Source of the DNA: Desulfosarcina sp. BuS5
Lineage (GTDB): Bacteria > Desulfobacterota > Desulfobacteria > Desulfobacterales > BuS5
NCBI RefSeq assembly: GCF_028752835.1
Contig: NZ_CP087952.1
Location: 2,399,041 to 2,463,040 of the forward strand
Direction of reading: 5' to 3'
Length of the DNA stretch: 64,000 nt
Position numbers and translations under genes: made by a program. The notes beneath the pieces are model-generated. The model made no database searches. It worked only from the letters and a program-made list of their open reading frames with translations, and was not told the DNA's origin. Shown here in pieces: positions 36,488 to 45,284 of the stretch (the stretch's first letter is position 1; every line of letters starts with the position of its first letter).

Positions 36488-37549
36488 TTGGCATTCTGGG
36501 GTGTAAGAGAAGAACTTAGTCAGTCAGACCGGTTGAAACGCTCTTATTATGAACTATTGAGAGATGAACTGGATCAGTTCATGTTTCAACATTCCCTTGT
36601 CGATTCCTACAATAATTTTATTAAAAAAAAAATTCCTTATCCTTTTGTAGAAAAGCGTGAATTAAAACCGCGGGCCCGCATACCGGATCTTGAATACCAA
36701 TACCAGAATGCTTTCCTGGTAATTTTTATAGAAGATACGATACCCGATGACCACAAAAAATATATAAGGTTTTTCGACGTAAACAAGACAACCAAACAAA
36801 ACCTACTACGCTCTAAAGCTTTTCCTCTGAAAAACAAATTCGACAGAAACCAGAAGTACCTTGAATCAGTGCATTTTTATGACTTCCTTGAAACGTTGCT
36901 CCCTGTGGATTATGCTCTGATTATTCAAAGGAATCCCGACGCCAAAGCAAGAGACCGATACAGTCTCTCCCATTTTCATGTAAGAATCGACTGGCCGATT
37001 GCCGATGCCGCAGAAGACATGGCCAAGAACATGCGCTATATTTCAAAAGATCTTTATGAAAAAGGTGACAAGTATGCGGAAGATATTCAAAAAAAATTTT
37101 TTGAATATTATGGCCAGCCTTTTATGGTAGGAGGCAGAAGAACTGCTGCTATTGTTGCCGCCCAATACCTTAAACGTATACCCTGTATCAGCACCATTTA
37201 CGCCGGCAGCAGCGAGTCGAGAGCTCTTATCAGAATTTCCGAAAGGGGGGTCTCAAAGACGATCCTTATGGAGCTTGATGAGAATGAGGTTGAGCAAATA
37301 GCCAGGGATAACAACATGGAGCCGCAAACATTGACCAAGAATTATATTGTTGCCCACAGTGAAGATAGAGGAATTGCCATTTTTCAAGCCACCTATGCCT
37401 ATACCAGCCAATCCAGGCCCCCTGATGACGGAAAATTGAGGGAAATCAAGCCCGATTTAAACTGGCTTTCAGTGGGCGGGCAGCATCTCTGCCCAAGGCC
37501 TGGGGTTTGGGAATATCCACCTATCCCTTTAAATGTTATCTACTCCTGA
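36488..37549 (+). CDS. Conserved-looking protein of unknown function
   Basis: 353 residues, starting at TTG 36488 with a GAAAGG site upstream; an out-of-frame ATG sits at 36480. No signal peptide, membrane helix or known motif is seen. The protein is rich in charged and aromatic residues. Notable segments are SHFHVRIDWPIADAAEDMAK (about 160-180), GGRRTAAIVAAQYLKRIPC (about 220-238) and HLCPRPGVWEYPP near the end. It is placed after the TVP38 gene and converges on a GNAT gene with a 14-bp overlap. I cannot assign a function. Confidence 0.65.
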   Translation: MAFWGVREELSQSDRLKRSYYELLRDELDQFMFQHSLVDSYNNFIKKKIPYPFVEKRELKPRARIPDLEYQYQNAFLVIFIEDTIPDDHKKYIRFFDVNKTTKQNLLRSKAFPLKNKFDRNQKYLESVHFYDFLETLLPVDYALIIQRNPDAKARDRYSLSHFHVRIDWPIADAAEDMAKNMRYISKDLYEKGDKYAEDIQKKFFEYYGQPFMVGGRRTAAIVAAQYLKRIPCISTIYAGSSESRALIRISERGVSKTILMELDENEVEQIARDNNMEPQTLTKNYIVAHSEDRGIAIFQATYAYTSQSRPPDDGKLREIKPDLNWLSVGGQHLCPRPGVWEYPPIPLNVIYS

Positions 37550-38012
37550 TTTTTTTCATCATAGCAGTTTCGTCACAATCCGGAAACTTTACACATAGGA
37601 TACAGTCTGCCCATATCTTAAGCGGCAAACTTGATCTGTTTATTATTTTAAAACCAAATTTTTTAAAAAATTCAGGTTGATAGGTAAGTGCAAAGACCTC
37701 TTTAATGCAGAAAGATTCCGCCTCGGAAAGAGCAGCCTCCACAAGTCCGGCTCCGATGCCCTTCCCTGTATAATCGGGACGCACAGCCAGGGATCGGATT
37801 TCAGCAAGATCTTCCCAGCAAAATTGCAGAGCGCAGCAACCTGTTAAAATATTAGTCTGCCCATCAATATGAACTGAAAAATCCCTTATATGATCGTAAA
37901 GTTCACTTAAAGGCCTGGGGAGCAGTTCCCCCTTGCTGCCATATACCATTAAAAGTTTATGAATCAATTTAATATCTTTGATAGTTGTTTTTCTGATCAT
38001 AGGCGTATGCAT
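37536..38012 (-). CDS. GNAT N-acetyltransferase (short ArgA-like)
   Basis: 158 residues from the ATG at 38012 (an in-frame ATG at 38000 is an alternative). The acetyl-CoA loop is VRPDYTGKGIGAGLV, and the protein opens IRKTTIKDIKLIHKLL. The C-terminal CVKFPDCDETAMMKKI matches the short N-acetylglutamate-synthase-like acetyltransferases, which suggests a role in arginine synthesis. That is only inference, as no arginine genes adjoin. Its 3-prime end overlaps the unknown gene; its start faces the dGTPase gene. Confidence 0.75.
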   Translation of the reverse strand: MHTPMIRKTTIKDIKLIHKLLMVYGSKGELLPRPLSELYDHIRDFSVHIDGQTNILTGCCALQFCWEDLAEIRSLAVRPDYTGKGIGAGLVEAALSEAESFCIKEVFALTYQPEFFKKFGFKIINRSSLPLKIWADCILCVKFPDCDETAMMKKIRSR

Positions 38013-38095
38013 ATCATCATGGCCCGCTAAAACAAAGTAAAAAATTGAGGCGCTGAACGGTTGAATTTTATACTTGAATAGGTTATGCTTTATAT

Positions 38096-39148
38096 ATGAC
38101 AATACGTAAAATATTCGAAAACCGTGAAAAAAGTTTTATGTCTCCGGCAGGCTGCTTGAGCGCTGAATCGAAAGGGAGAACAATTAAAGAGAAGCCATGC
38201 CCCATACGCACTCCTTTTCAGGTGGACCGTGACAGGATTGTATATTCCCATGGTTTCAGAAGATTAAAATACAAAACCCAGGTCTTTTTATCCCCCCTTG
38301 GTGATTTTTACAGAACCCGCCTGACACATACTCTTGAGGTTGCCCAAATATCAAGAACCATAGCACGCGCCATGTTCATGAATGAAGACCTTGTCGAGGC
38401 CATTGCCCTGGGTCATGACCTGGGGCATCCACCCTTTGGTCATAGTGGTGAAAATTGTCTCCAGGAAATTTATTCCCCTGATTTTTCACACAACAAACAG
38501 AGCCTGCGTCTTGTAGATCTGCTTGAAAACAACGGAAAAGGACTCAATCTAACCTATGAAGTACGAGATGGAATATTAAAGCACTCCAAAGGCTACGGCA
38601 AAGTCATTTCCAGCGATCCGGAGGAAACTGCCAATACTGCTGAGGGGCGGATAGTAAGAATAGGTGATATAATGGCATACCTGAATCACGATCTTGATGA
38701 TGCCATAAAAAGCGGTGTAATTAAAGAGAGCATGGTCCCTGATTCATGCAAAAAAGTGCTGGGCAACTCCTACTCCGAACGGGCAATGACAATGGTTAAA
38801 GATCTTGTTTTTTCAAGCCGGGTTTCAGACGGCAGAATGCACATGCAGGTTAGTGATGACGTATCAGCCGCAATAAAAGAATTGAGGAAGTTTCTTTATG
38901 ATAAAGTGTATCGTTCCAGCCGTGTACACCGGGAATTCGTTAAATCAAAAAAAATTCTCTCTGAACTCTATGCCTATTTTTTGGAAAATCAGGAGGAACT
39001 TTTCAAAAGACTTGAAAGCATGGATTTACGGGTTGCAGATAAAAACAGGCCTGTTGAGAGGGTTGCATGTGATTTGATATCAAGCATGACCGACCGATAT
39101 GCTTTATATCTTTATGAAAAAATCTTTTTCCCTTCCTCCCTGGTTTGA
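38096..39148 (+). CDS. dgt: dGTPase-like HD-domain phosphohydrolase
   Basis: A 350-residue hydrolase of the deoxyguanosinetriphosphate triphosphohydrolase-like family. The N-terminal SPAGCLSAESKGR and FQVDRDRIVYSHGFRRLKYKTQVF lead to the HD metal site: H78 in RLTHTLEV, H107 and D108 in ALGHDLGHPPFGH, and a late aspartate in IAYLNHDLDDA-like sequence. It should cleave dNTPs to nucleoside and tripolyphosphate. ATG 38096 diverges from the GNAT gene. The downstream Cys-cluster gene follows closely. Confidence 0.88.
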   Translation: MTIRKIFENREKSFMSPAGCLSAESKGRTIKEKPCPIRTPFQVDRDRIVYSHGFRRLKYKTQVFLSPLGDFYRTRLTHTLEVAQISRTIARAMFMNEDLVEAIALGHDLGHPPFGHSGENCLQEIYSPDFSHNKQSLRLVDLLENNGKGLNLTYEVRDGILKHSKGYGKVISSDPEETANTAEGRIVRIGDIMAYLNHDLDDAIKSGVIKESMVPDSCKKVLGNSYSERAMTMVKDLVFSSRVSDGRMHMQVSDDVSAAIKELRKFLYDKVYRSSRVHREFVKSKKILSELYAYFLENQEELFKRLESMDLRVADKNRPVERVACDLISSMTDRYALYLYEKIFFPSSLV

Positions 39149-39165
39149 TAGAAAATTTGCCTGTT

Positions 39166-39756
39166 ATGTTTAAAATAGAAAAATTACAATTCAACAAATT
39201 TATGCCCTTGCTTGACAGATTAGAAGAAATTTATGCCTACATGGATGAAAAATATAATCAAGCCACTGAATATTATGGTTTTAAATGTACCGACTGCATG
39301 GACAACTGCTGCCTTACCCGTTTTTACCATCATACCCTACTTGAATATCTTTACATCCGTAAAGGATTCAGCAAATTAAATACGAATATAAAGCCGGATC
39401 TCAAAAAGAAAGCCCTGGATGTTCTAAGATTAACCGGGGAAGCGGATAAAAATAAGAAAACAGCACATGTGATGTGTCCTTTCAATCTTGATGGTTTGTG
39501 TCTTATATATCATTTCAGGCCCATGATATGCAGGCTGCACGGAATACCCCATGAACTGAACAGACCAGGCCGGGGTATAACCTGCAGCCCGGGGTGCGAT
39601 GAATTTGCGAAACTATGCGGCTCAAAAGAATATTTTAAATTTGACAGAACACCATTTTACATAAAAATGGCAGGCCTTGAAAAGGAATTAAAGGAGACTG
39701 CCGGAATACACCAAAAAATCAAAATGACCATTGCGGAAATGATCATCAACTGGTAA
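39166..39756 (+). CDS. YkgJ-type cysteine-cluster protein (short form)
   Basis: 196 residues with cysteine groups CTDCMDNCC, MCPFNLDGLCLIYHFRPMIC and CSPGC, the arrangement of the CxxxCxxCC-type zinc or Fe-S cluster family. Function of the family is poorly known. The start is uncertain: ATG 39166 is chosen; TTG 39145 would overlap the dGTPase stop and suggest coupling. It is the first of three related proteins in 3 kb. Confidence 0.72.
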   Translation: MFKIEKLQFNKFMPLLDRLEEIYAYMDEKYNQATEYYGFKCTDCMDNCCLTRFYHHTLLEYLYIRKGFSKLNTNIKPDLKKKALDVLRLTGEADKNKKTAHVMCPFNLDGLCLIYHFRPMICRLHGIPHELNRPGRGITCSPGCDEFAKLCGSKEYFKFDRTPFYIKMAGLEKELKETAGIHQKIKMTIAEMIINW

Positions 39757-39763
39757 AAAGCGT

Positions 39764-40555
39764 ATGAAAAGCATTGATATTGAAAAACTGGGCGATTTGT
39801 CCGGAAAAAGAATTAAAGATAATGACACTTTTTCATTTCAGTGTCACTCCGGCCTATCCTGCTTTAATCTTTGCTGCAGGAATTTGAATCTTTTTTTATA
39901 TCCCTATGATGTGATCAGGCTGAAAAACAGCCTGAAGATCTCATCCGACAGGTTTATAGATGAATACGTCGACATCCTGTTAAAACCATCCGATTATTTC
40001 CCTGAAGTATTATTGAAGATGAAAGAAGATGCAGATAAAAAATGCCCTTTCCTGGGGGCATCGGGTTGTATGGTATACCCTGACAGGCCGGATACGTGCC
40101 GTACATTTCCTGTGGAACAGGGTATTATGCTAGAGCAGGAACAGAAAAAAGCCATACCTGTTTATTTTTTCAGACCACCTGATTTCTGCCTTGGTCGGCA
40201 CGAAAAAAAAACATGGACGACAAAAACCTGGGCAAAAGACCAGGATGCCATTATATATAACATGATGACAGCAAAATGGGCGGAAATAAAAAGCCTGTTT
40301 CAGGCTGATCCCTGGGGAAGGGAGGGAAATAAAGGCCCCAGGGCGAAAATGGCTTTTATGGCGGCATACAATATAGACATATTTCGCGATTTTCTCTTTA
40401 ACAGCAGTTTTTTAAAAAGATACAAGGTCAACAACAAAATAAAGAAAAAGATCAAAAAAGACGACGTTGAACTGATGAAATTAGGTTTTGAGTGGATAAA
40501 ATTTTATATATGGGGCATAAAAACAAAATCCTTCACACCACGCCCTCCGGCATAG
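39764..40555 (+). CDS. YkgJ-type cysteine-cluster protein
   Basis: 263 residues. The Cys cluster begins FQCHSGLSCFNLCCRNLN (about 26-43), followed by a KCPFLGASGCMVYPDRPDTCR segment (about 94-114). It is paralogous over its whole length to the minus-strand protein at 41327. It shares LYPYDVIRLKN/LTPYDILRIKN and the terminal LGFEWIKF/LGLKWIKY blocks. It follows the short form by 7 bp, and its end overlaps the SDR-like gene on the other strand. A metal-binding role is inferred from cysteine spacing. Confidence 0.75.
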   Translation: MKSIDIEKLGDLSGKRIKDNDTFSFQCHSGLSCFNLCCRNLNLFLYPYDVIRLKNSLKISSDRFIDEYVDILLKPSDYFPEVLLKMKEDADKKCPFLGASGCMVYPDRPDTCRTFPVEQGIMLEQEQKKAIPVYFFRPPDFCLGRHEKKTWTTKTWAKDQDAIIYNMMTAKWAEIKSLFQADPWGREGNKGPRAKMAFMAAYNIDIFRDFLFNSSFLKRYKVNNKIKKKIKKDDVELMKLGFEWIKFYIWGIKTKSFTPRPPA

Positions 40556-41348
40556 GTTCAACCTTTTCCCCGCCCAATACATATCCTCCGTCCAACCTTA
40601 TCAGGGACCCGGTCATAAAAGGAGCATCTTTAAGAATAAAAAGAACGGTTTTAACCACATCTTCGATGGCGCCTGTTTTTTTAAGCAGGGTATGATCGAT
40701 CAGGGCATCTTTCTGAGCATCTGTAAGGAGTCCCCAGCCCCTTGTCTTTTCTCCGTGCCTGGTTTCAAATATCCCGAGCATGATCTCATTCACCCTCACC
40801 TCAGGAGCTCCGATTCGTGCCCAGGTTTCCGTTAAAAGGGATAGACCGCGGTTTGCGGCGGAATAGCCTTCATTGAATATATAACTCGCAGGCCCCGTCC
40901 TTCCAACAAGACCCGCGATGGAAGAAAAATTTATAACAACCCCGTTTCCGGAGGCCTTCAGAAATGGCAATGCTGCTTCAAAGACCCAGCGCTTGGCTCT
41001 CAGGGTTGTTGCAAGCTCAAGATCCCACTGTTCCTGTATATAGGGTCCGTGAACCACAGGCCATCCGCCCCGCTCAATATTATTAATAAGGATATCAATC
41101 CGCCCAAAACGCTCCTTGACCTTATTGATCAAACCATAAATTTGTTCTGTCTCGAGCAGGTTTGTTTTTAATATAAGGTGCTCAATACCGGTTTTTGCAA
41201 AATCATGATTTAAATCGTCAAGATTCTCTTCCCAGTCAAAATAGTTTAAGGCTACCTTTACGCCTTCATTTGCAAGGGCTAAAGCGATTCCTTTGCCAAT
41301 TCCCTTTATGGCCCCAAGCACCAGCGCTACCCTGTTTTTAAATTCCAT
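40533..41348 (-). CDS. SDR-like protein with degenerate active site
   Basis: 271 residues with a Rossmann fold pattern: VALVLGAIKGIGKGIA in place of TGxxxGIG, ILINNIERGG in place of NNAG, FSSIAG with serine 143, and the C-terminal MTGSLIRLDGGYVLGG. The region that should hold Y-x3-K reads ASYIFNEGYSAANRGL, so glutamate or asparagine stands where lysine is required. It overlaps the upstream Cys-cluster gene by 22 bp, implying coupled expression. It may be a binding protein or use altered chemistry (inference). Confidence 0.75.
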   Translation of the reverse strand: MEFKNRVALVLGAIKGIGKGIALALANEGVKVALNYFDWEENLDDLNHDFAKTGIEHLILKTNLLETEQIYGLINKVKERFGRIDILINNIERGGWPVVHGPYIQEQWDLELATTLRAKRWVFEAALPFLKASGNGVVINFSSIAGLVGRTGPASYIFNEGYSAANRGLSLLTETWARIGAPEVRVNEIMLGIFETRHGEKTRGWGLLTDAQKDALIDHTLLKKTGAIEDVVKTVLFILKDAPFMTGSLIRLDGGYVLGGEKVEPMPEGVV

Positions 41349-42079
41349 GATATTTCCCGGTCTCCAAAAAGATTATATTTAATCCATTTAAGACCCAATT
41401 CCAACAAAAGGGTATCATCGGTTTTTACAGATTCCAGAGTTTTTGGATTCAAATTCAGATGATCCATAATACCATTTTCAAATATATGTTTTCTGAAGAC
41501 ATCAAGATTATAACAGGCGGTATGAAAAGTCAGTTTCGATTTGATATCGAAGGGACCGGGCATTAAACGATTCTTCATGCTTATGATTTCAAGGAGCATA
41601 TCATTCATCCGGTTATAAACGGCAATTCCCTGATCTGCGATCCATTGCTCCACGGTCCATGTTTGACCGTTCCGGAAACCTTTGCAATGATCCTCTTTTA
41701 AAATCATATAATGCTCGGTCGATATGCCGGTTTCCCTCGATCGCGAAAGACCCCGGGCAAGAGGATACATTCTGCATGAAGAAGGGCGGTCTTTGTAAAT
41801 ACTGCAACCCGCGGCAGTGACAAATGGGCACTTTAAAGCATCATCCGCATCAGCTTTCAGCGAAATAACAGGAAGGCCGGTTTCAGGACCGGAATGTTCA
41901 GAAGTATATTTCCCCAAAAATATATCAGACGGCATATGAAAATTATTTTTTATGCGAAGTATATCGTAAGGAGTTAAAAACTGGTTAAGGTCTCTACAGC
42001 ATTGATTAAAGCATGCGAGGTCGTCATTACATGAGAAATTAAAGGTATCTTTTGTTGTAATAGGTATAAAATCGCTCAT
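41327..42079 (-). CDS. YkgJ-type cysteine-cluster protein
   Basis: 250 residues from the ATG at 42079. The cluster is FSCNDDLACFNQCCRDLN, then KCPFVTAAGCSIYKDRPSSCR. It is a full-length paralogue of the plus-strand protein at 39764, placed as its inverted partner around the SDR-like gene, with which it overlaps. In-frame ATGs at 42085 and 42115 are alternatives. It diverges from aprB across a 369-bp gap. Confidence 0.74.
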   Translation of the reverse strand: MSDFIPITTKDTFNFSCNDDLACFNQCCRDLNQFLTPYDILRIKNNFHMPSDIFLGKYTSEHSGPETGLPVISLKADADDALKCPFVTAAGCSIYKDRPSSCRMYPLARGLSRSRETGISTEHYMILKEDHCKGFRNGQTWTVEQWIADQGIAVYNRMNDMLLEIISMKNRLMPGPFDIKSKLTFHTACYNLDVFRKHIFENGIMDHLNLNPKTLESVKTDDTLLLELGLKWIKYNLFGDREISWNLKTG

Positions 42080-42257
42080 AATCATTCCATGGTTTGCAAA
42101 AAAAAGTCTCGACAAGTGAGAATTATTTAGGTAACAGGTTCACAGATTCTGTCAACATAAAAAAGTCCATACAATTATTGGAAAAGGCCAATTGTTTATC
42201 CAAAAGTACTTGACAAGCATCAACTTAAAGAATAAATTATTTTTTTAATTAAATGGA

Positions 42258-42286
42258 TTGACCCATTTTATATGAATTCTTTTAAT
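42258..42286 (+). promoter_or_regulatory. Candidate aprBA promoter
   Basis: TTGACC (42258-42263) and TTTAAT (42281-42286) are separated by 17 bp, a good sigma-70 match. A second candidate, TTGACA at 42210 with TAAATT 17 bp later, lies upstream. About 160 bp of untranslated leader would precede aprB, whose own AGGAGG site lies 8 bp before its ATG. The 42080-42448 gap holds no gene. Confidence 0.45.
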
Positions 42287-42448
42287 TATTTATTTTTATT
42301 GTTTTTAAATTAATGGCCGAAAAGGCTGAGAAATATAGTTCAGAGAGTTCAGTAATGAAAGGAGGTGCGAACCCTTAAAATTGTACTATTGAAATTAACT
42401 GTAGTTTAACTATAATTTTGGGAAAACAAAATTTAGGAGGTTTAATAA

Positions 42449-42886
42449 ATGCCAAGTTTTGTAATTGCTGAAAAATGCGATGGTTGTAAAGGCGGGGATA
42501 AAACAGCTTGTATGTATATTTGTCCCAATGACCTTATGGTCCTTGAACCTAATGCTATGAAGGCCTATAATCAGGAGCCGGATCAGTGCTGGGAATGTTT
42601 CTCATGTGTAAAAATTTGTCCTACCCAGGCAATCGAAGTAAGGGGCTATTCCGATTTCGTTCCTCTTGGAAGCAGTGTTATGCCCATGCTGGGCACCGAG
42701 GATGTTATGTGGACCTGCAAATTCAGGAACGGTCTTATCAAACGTTTTAAGTTCCCCATTCGCACAACAGATGAAGGCAAGGCCAATGCTTATCTTGATC
42801 TTAAGGGAAAAGATCTCGACAGCGAACTCCTCTCCACGGAAGAGGCGGACGAAATGACGCTTAAAACACCTATTGCGACTGTTTAG
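42449..42886 (+). CDS. aprB: Adenylylsulfate reductase subunit beta
   Basis: A 145-residue iron-sulfur subunit of APS reductase. Two ferredoxin-type clusters are seen, CDGCKGGDKTACMYICP (with its insertion) and CWECFSCVKICP. The C-terminal tail from about residue 75 wraps the alpha subunit in the known enzyme. It passes electrons from the Qmo complex to the FAD of AprA during reduction of adenosine phosphosulfate to sulfite and AMP. It lies 60 bp upstream of aprA. Confidence 0.96.
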   Translation: MPSFVIAEKCDGCKGGDKTACMYICPNDLMVLEPNAMKAYNQEPDQCWECFSCVKICPTQAIEVRGYSDFVPLGSSVMPMLGTEDVMWTCKFRNGLIKRFKFPIRTTDEGKANAYLDLKGKDLDSELLSTEEADEMTLKTPIATV

Positions 42887-42946
42887 TTGCCAAATATTTC
42901 TAAAAATTAATATTAAAAATATATATTTTTATAAGGAGGATATAAT

Positions 42947-44926
42947 ATGGCATTACCTAATAAACCCTTGGGTGAACTTAAAGCCGTAAGAGATCCGGAA
43001 GTCGAAGAGCTTGAAGTTGATATTCTTATTGTGGGCGGCGGGATGGCTGCCTGCGGGGCTGCTTTTGAGATAAAAAAATGGGCGCAAGATGACGCAAAGA
43101 TACTCCTCTGCGACAAGGCTGCCATGGAAAGAAGCGGGGCTGTAGCACAGGGCCTTTCAGCTATTAATACATATATAGGCGAAAATACTCCTGACGATTA
43201 TGTCCGCATGGTCAGAAACGATCTGATGGGCATTGTTCGTGAAGATCTTATCTTTGATCTTGGCAATCATGTTGATGATTCCGTTCATCTGTTTGAAGAA
43301 TGGGGTCTTCCGGTATGGAAAAAAACCGATGACGGGAAAAACCTGGACGGTAAAAAAGGTCTAAAACAAGGTTCTCTGAAAAGCGGTGCAACCCCGGTCA
43401 GAACCGGTAAATGGCAGATAATGATCAACGGCGAATCCTACAAAAGGATAGTTGCCGAAGCTGCCAAACTGGCCCTTGGCGAAGAGAATATTCTTGAGCG
43501 TGTCTTTATCGTTGAGCTGCTCCTGGATGCCAACAAAGAGAACCAGATTGCCGGCGCGGTAGGTTTTTCAGTTCGCGAGAACAAGGTATATATCATCAAA
43601 TGTAAAACCATGATGGTTGCATGTGGTGGAGCCGTTAATATCTATCAGCCAAGAAGTGTAGGCGAAGGTAAGGGACGTGCATGGTATCCGGTATGGAACG
43701 CAGGTTCCACATATACAATGTGCATGAAAGTTGGCGCTGAACTTACAATGATGGAGAACCGATTCACCCCGGCCCGTTTTAAAGATGGTTACGGTCCTGT
43801 CGGAGCATGGTTCCTCCTGTTTAAAGCCAAGGCATTAAACGGACTGGGCGAAAATTTTGCCGCCAGTGATGCTGCCAAGGCTGAACTTGAAAACTACGCA
43901 CCCTATGGAACAGCAGCGATTACACCGACATGTCTGCGAAATCACCTGATGCTTTTTGAAATGAAGGCCGGCCGCGGCCCGATCATCATGGATACAGTAT
44001 CAGCCCTTGCAGCGCTTGGTGAGACAATGAGCAAAAAAGAGCTCAAGCATCTTGAATCCGAAGCTTGGGAAGACTTCCTGGATATGACATGCGGGCAGGC
44101 GAATCTCTGGTGCGCAACCGATACCGAACCTGAGAAAAAGAATTCCGAGGTTATGCCGACCGAACCTTACCTGCTCGGATCACATTCAGGCTGCTGCGGT
44201 CTCTGGACCTCAGGGCCGGATCTGGACTGGATACCCGATGCATACAAAATTAAGGCGTCCAACGGCAAGATATACAACCGTATGACTACAGTTGACGGGC
44301 TCTTTACAGCAGGCGACGGTGTGGGCGGTTCCGGCCATAAATTCTCATCCGGTTCCCATGCCGAGGGTAGAATAGCTGCCAAGTCAATGGCAAGATATGC
44401 CCGTGATAATGCAGACTTCTCACCGGCTTTAAGCCAGTCAAAAGAAGAACTAGTCGACCTTATCTATGGACCTGTGCGTACATATCTTGATAATTGTGAA
44501 TATACAACAGCCGAAGATATTAACCCAAACTATGTTAAACCTGCCGGAATGGCCCTGCGTCTCATGAAAGCTACCCATGAGTATGGTGCCGGAACAGCAA
44601 CATTTTATATGACAACTTCCAAATCTCTTGAGATCGTAATGGATCTTCTTGCAACCATGCGCGAAGACTGTAAAAAACTTGCTGCCGGTGACCTGCATGA
44701 ACTGATGCGATGCTGGGAGATCCTTCATCGGATCTGGACGGTTGAAGCCCACTTGCGGCATATCCAGTACCGCAAAGAAACCAGATATCCCGGTTTCTAC
44801 TATCAGGCTGACTATCCTGGACAGGATGATGAGAACTGGTTCTGCTTTACCAATTCCAAGTACGATCCAAAAGCAGCTTCCTGGGAAATGATGAAAAAAG
44901 ATTATATCAAGATTATCCCTGATTAA
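42947..44926 (+). CDS. aprA: Adenylylsulfate reductase subunit alpha
   Basis: A 659-residue FAD protein of the fumarate reductase superfamily. The dinucleotide motif is DILIVGGGMAACGAA. It is followed by the AprA-specific RSGAVAQGLSAINTY, the NRFTPARFKDGYGPVGAWF substrate region and a late GDGVGGSGHKFSSGSHAEGR FAD loop. It reduces APS to sulfite in the cytoplasm as the AprAB dimer. An AAGGAGG site precedes the ATG. The unit ends at a clear terminator. Confidence 0.97.
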   Translation: MALPNKPLGELKAVRDPEVEELEVDILIVGGGMAACGAAFEIKKWAQDDAKILLCDKAAMERSGAVAQGLSAINTYIGENTPDDYVRMVRNDLMGIVREDLIFDLGNHVDDSVHLFEEWGLPVWKKTDDGKNLDGKKGLKQGSLKSGATPVRTGKWQIMINGESYKRIVAEAAKLALGEENILERVFIVELLLDANKENQIAGAVGFSVRENKVYIIKCKTMMVACGGAVNIYQPRSVGEGKGRAWYPVWNAGSTYTMCMKVGAELTMMENRFTPARFKDGYGPVGAWFLLFKAKALNGLGENFAASDAAKAELENYAPYGTAAITPTCLRNHLMLFEMKAGRGPIIMDTVSALAALGETMSKKELKHLESEAWEDFLDMTCGQANLWCATDTEPEKKNSEVMPTEPYLLGSHSGCCGLWTSGPDLDWIPDAYKIKASNGKIYNRMTTVDGLFTAGDGVGGSGHKFSSGSHAEGRIAAKSMARYARDNADFSPALSQSKEELVDLIYGPVRTYLDNCEYTTAEDINPNYVKPAGMALRLMKATHEYGAGTATFYMTTSKSLEIVMDLLATMREDCKKLAAGDLHELMRCWEILHRIWTVEAHLRHIQYRKETRYPGFYYQADYPGQDDENWFCFTNSKYDPKAASWEMMKKDYIKIIPD

Positions 44927-44961
44927 TGGATAACCGACTATACTTGACAGTCGAATAAATT

Positions 44962-44994
44962 ACCTCTAGGCGTATGTGCGTCTGGAGGTTTTTA
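44962..44994 (+). terminator. Intrinsic terminator after aprA
   Basis: ACCTCTAGGCGT and GCGTCTGGAGGT form a 12-bp stem with three G-U pairs around ATGT, followed directly by TTTTT. It closes the aprBA unit 35 bp past the aprA stop. Confidence 0.75.
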
Positions 44995-45000
44995 TTAATT

Positions 45001-45168
45001 ATCTAAAAATCTATAGTCAATGATACTAACAACGCTTAATCTTTTTTCTTTAGCGATATCCTATTGATAGATTACTTTGTCCGGGAGTTTAATGGTTTTA
45101 TTTATCTAAAAATCTATATAAAGCCCTTAAACATTTGGATAAAATTAACGGATATCGCTTTAAAGAAA
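45001..45168. repeat. Nested direct and inverted repeats between aprA and qmoA
   Basis: ATCTAAAAATCTATA occurs at 45001-45015 and 45104-45118. TTTCTTTAGCGATATCC at 45045-45061 faces its near-complement GGATATCGCTTTAAAGAAA at 45150-45168. No gene is found in 44995-45284; the qmoA promoter presumably lies in the AT-rich stretch after 45170. Confidence 0.55.
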
Positions 45169-45284
45169 TTTTTATTTATTTCACAGAACGTTTTAAATCT
45201 TATTAATCTGAAGTAATTTCAAAAATTTTATTATATTTTTAAAAAAACTTCAATTAATTAGTATTTGGCGTACGGAGGGATAGC

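Noticed and set aside
42355-42378. Leader peptide MKGGANP upstream of aprB
   Set aside because: Seven codons only, no good ribosome site, and GGAGG lies inside the frame; most likely chance.
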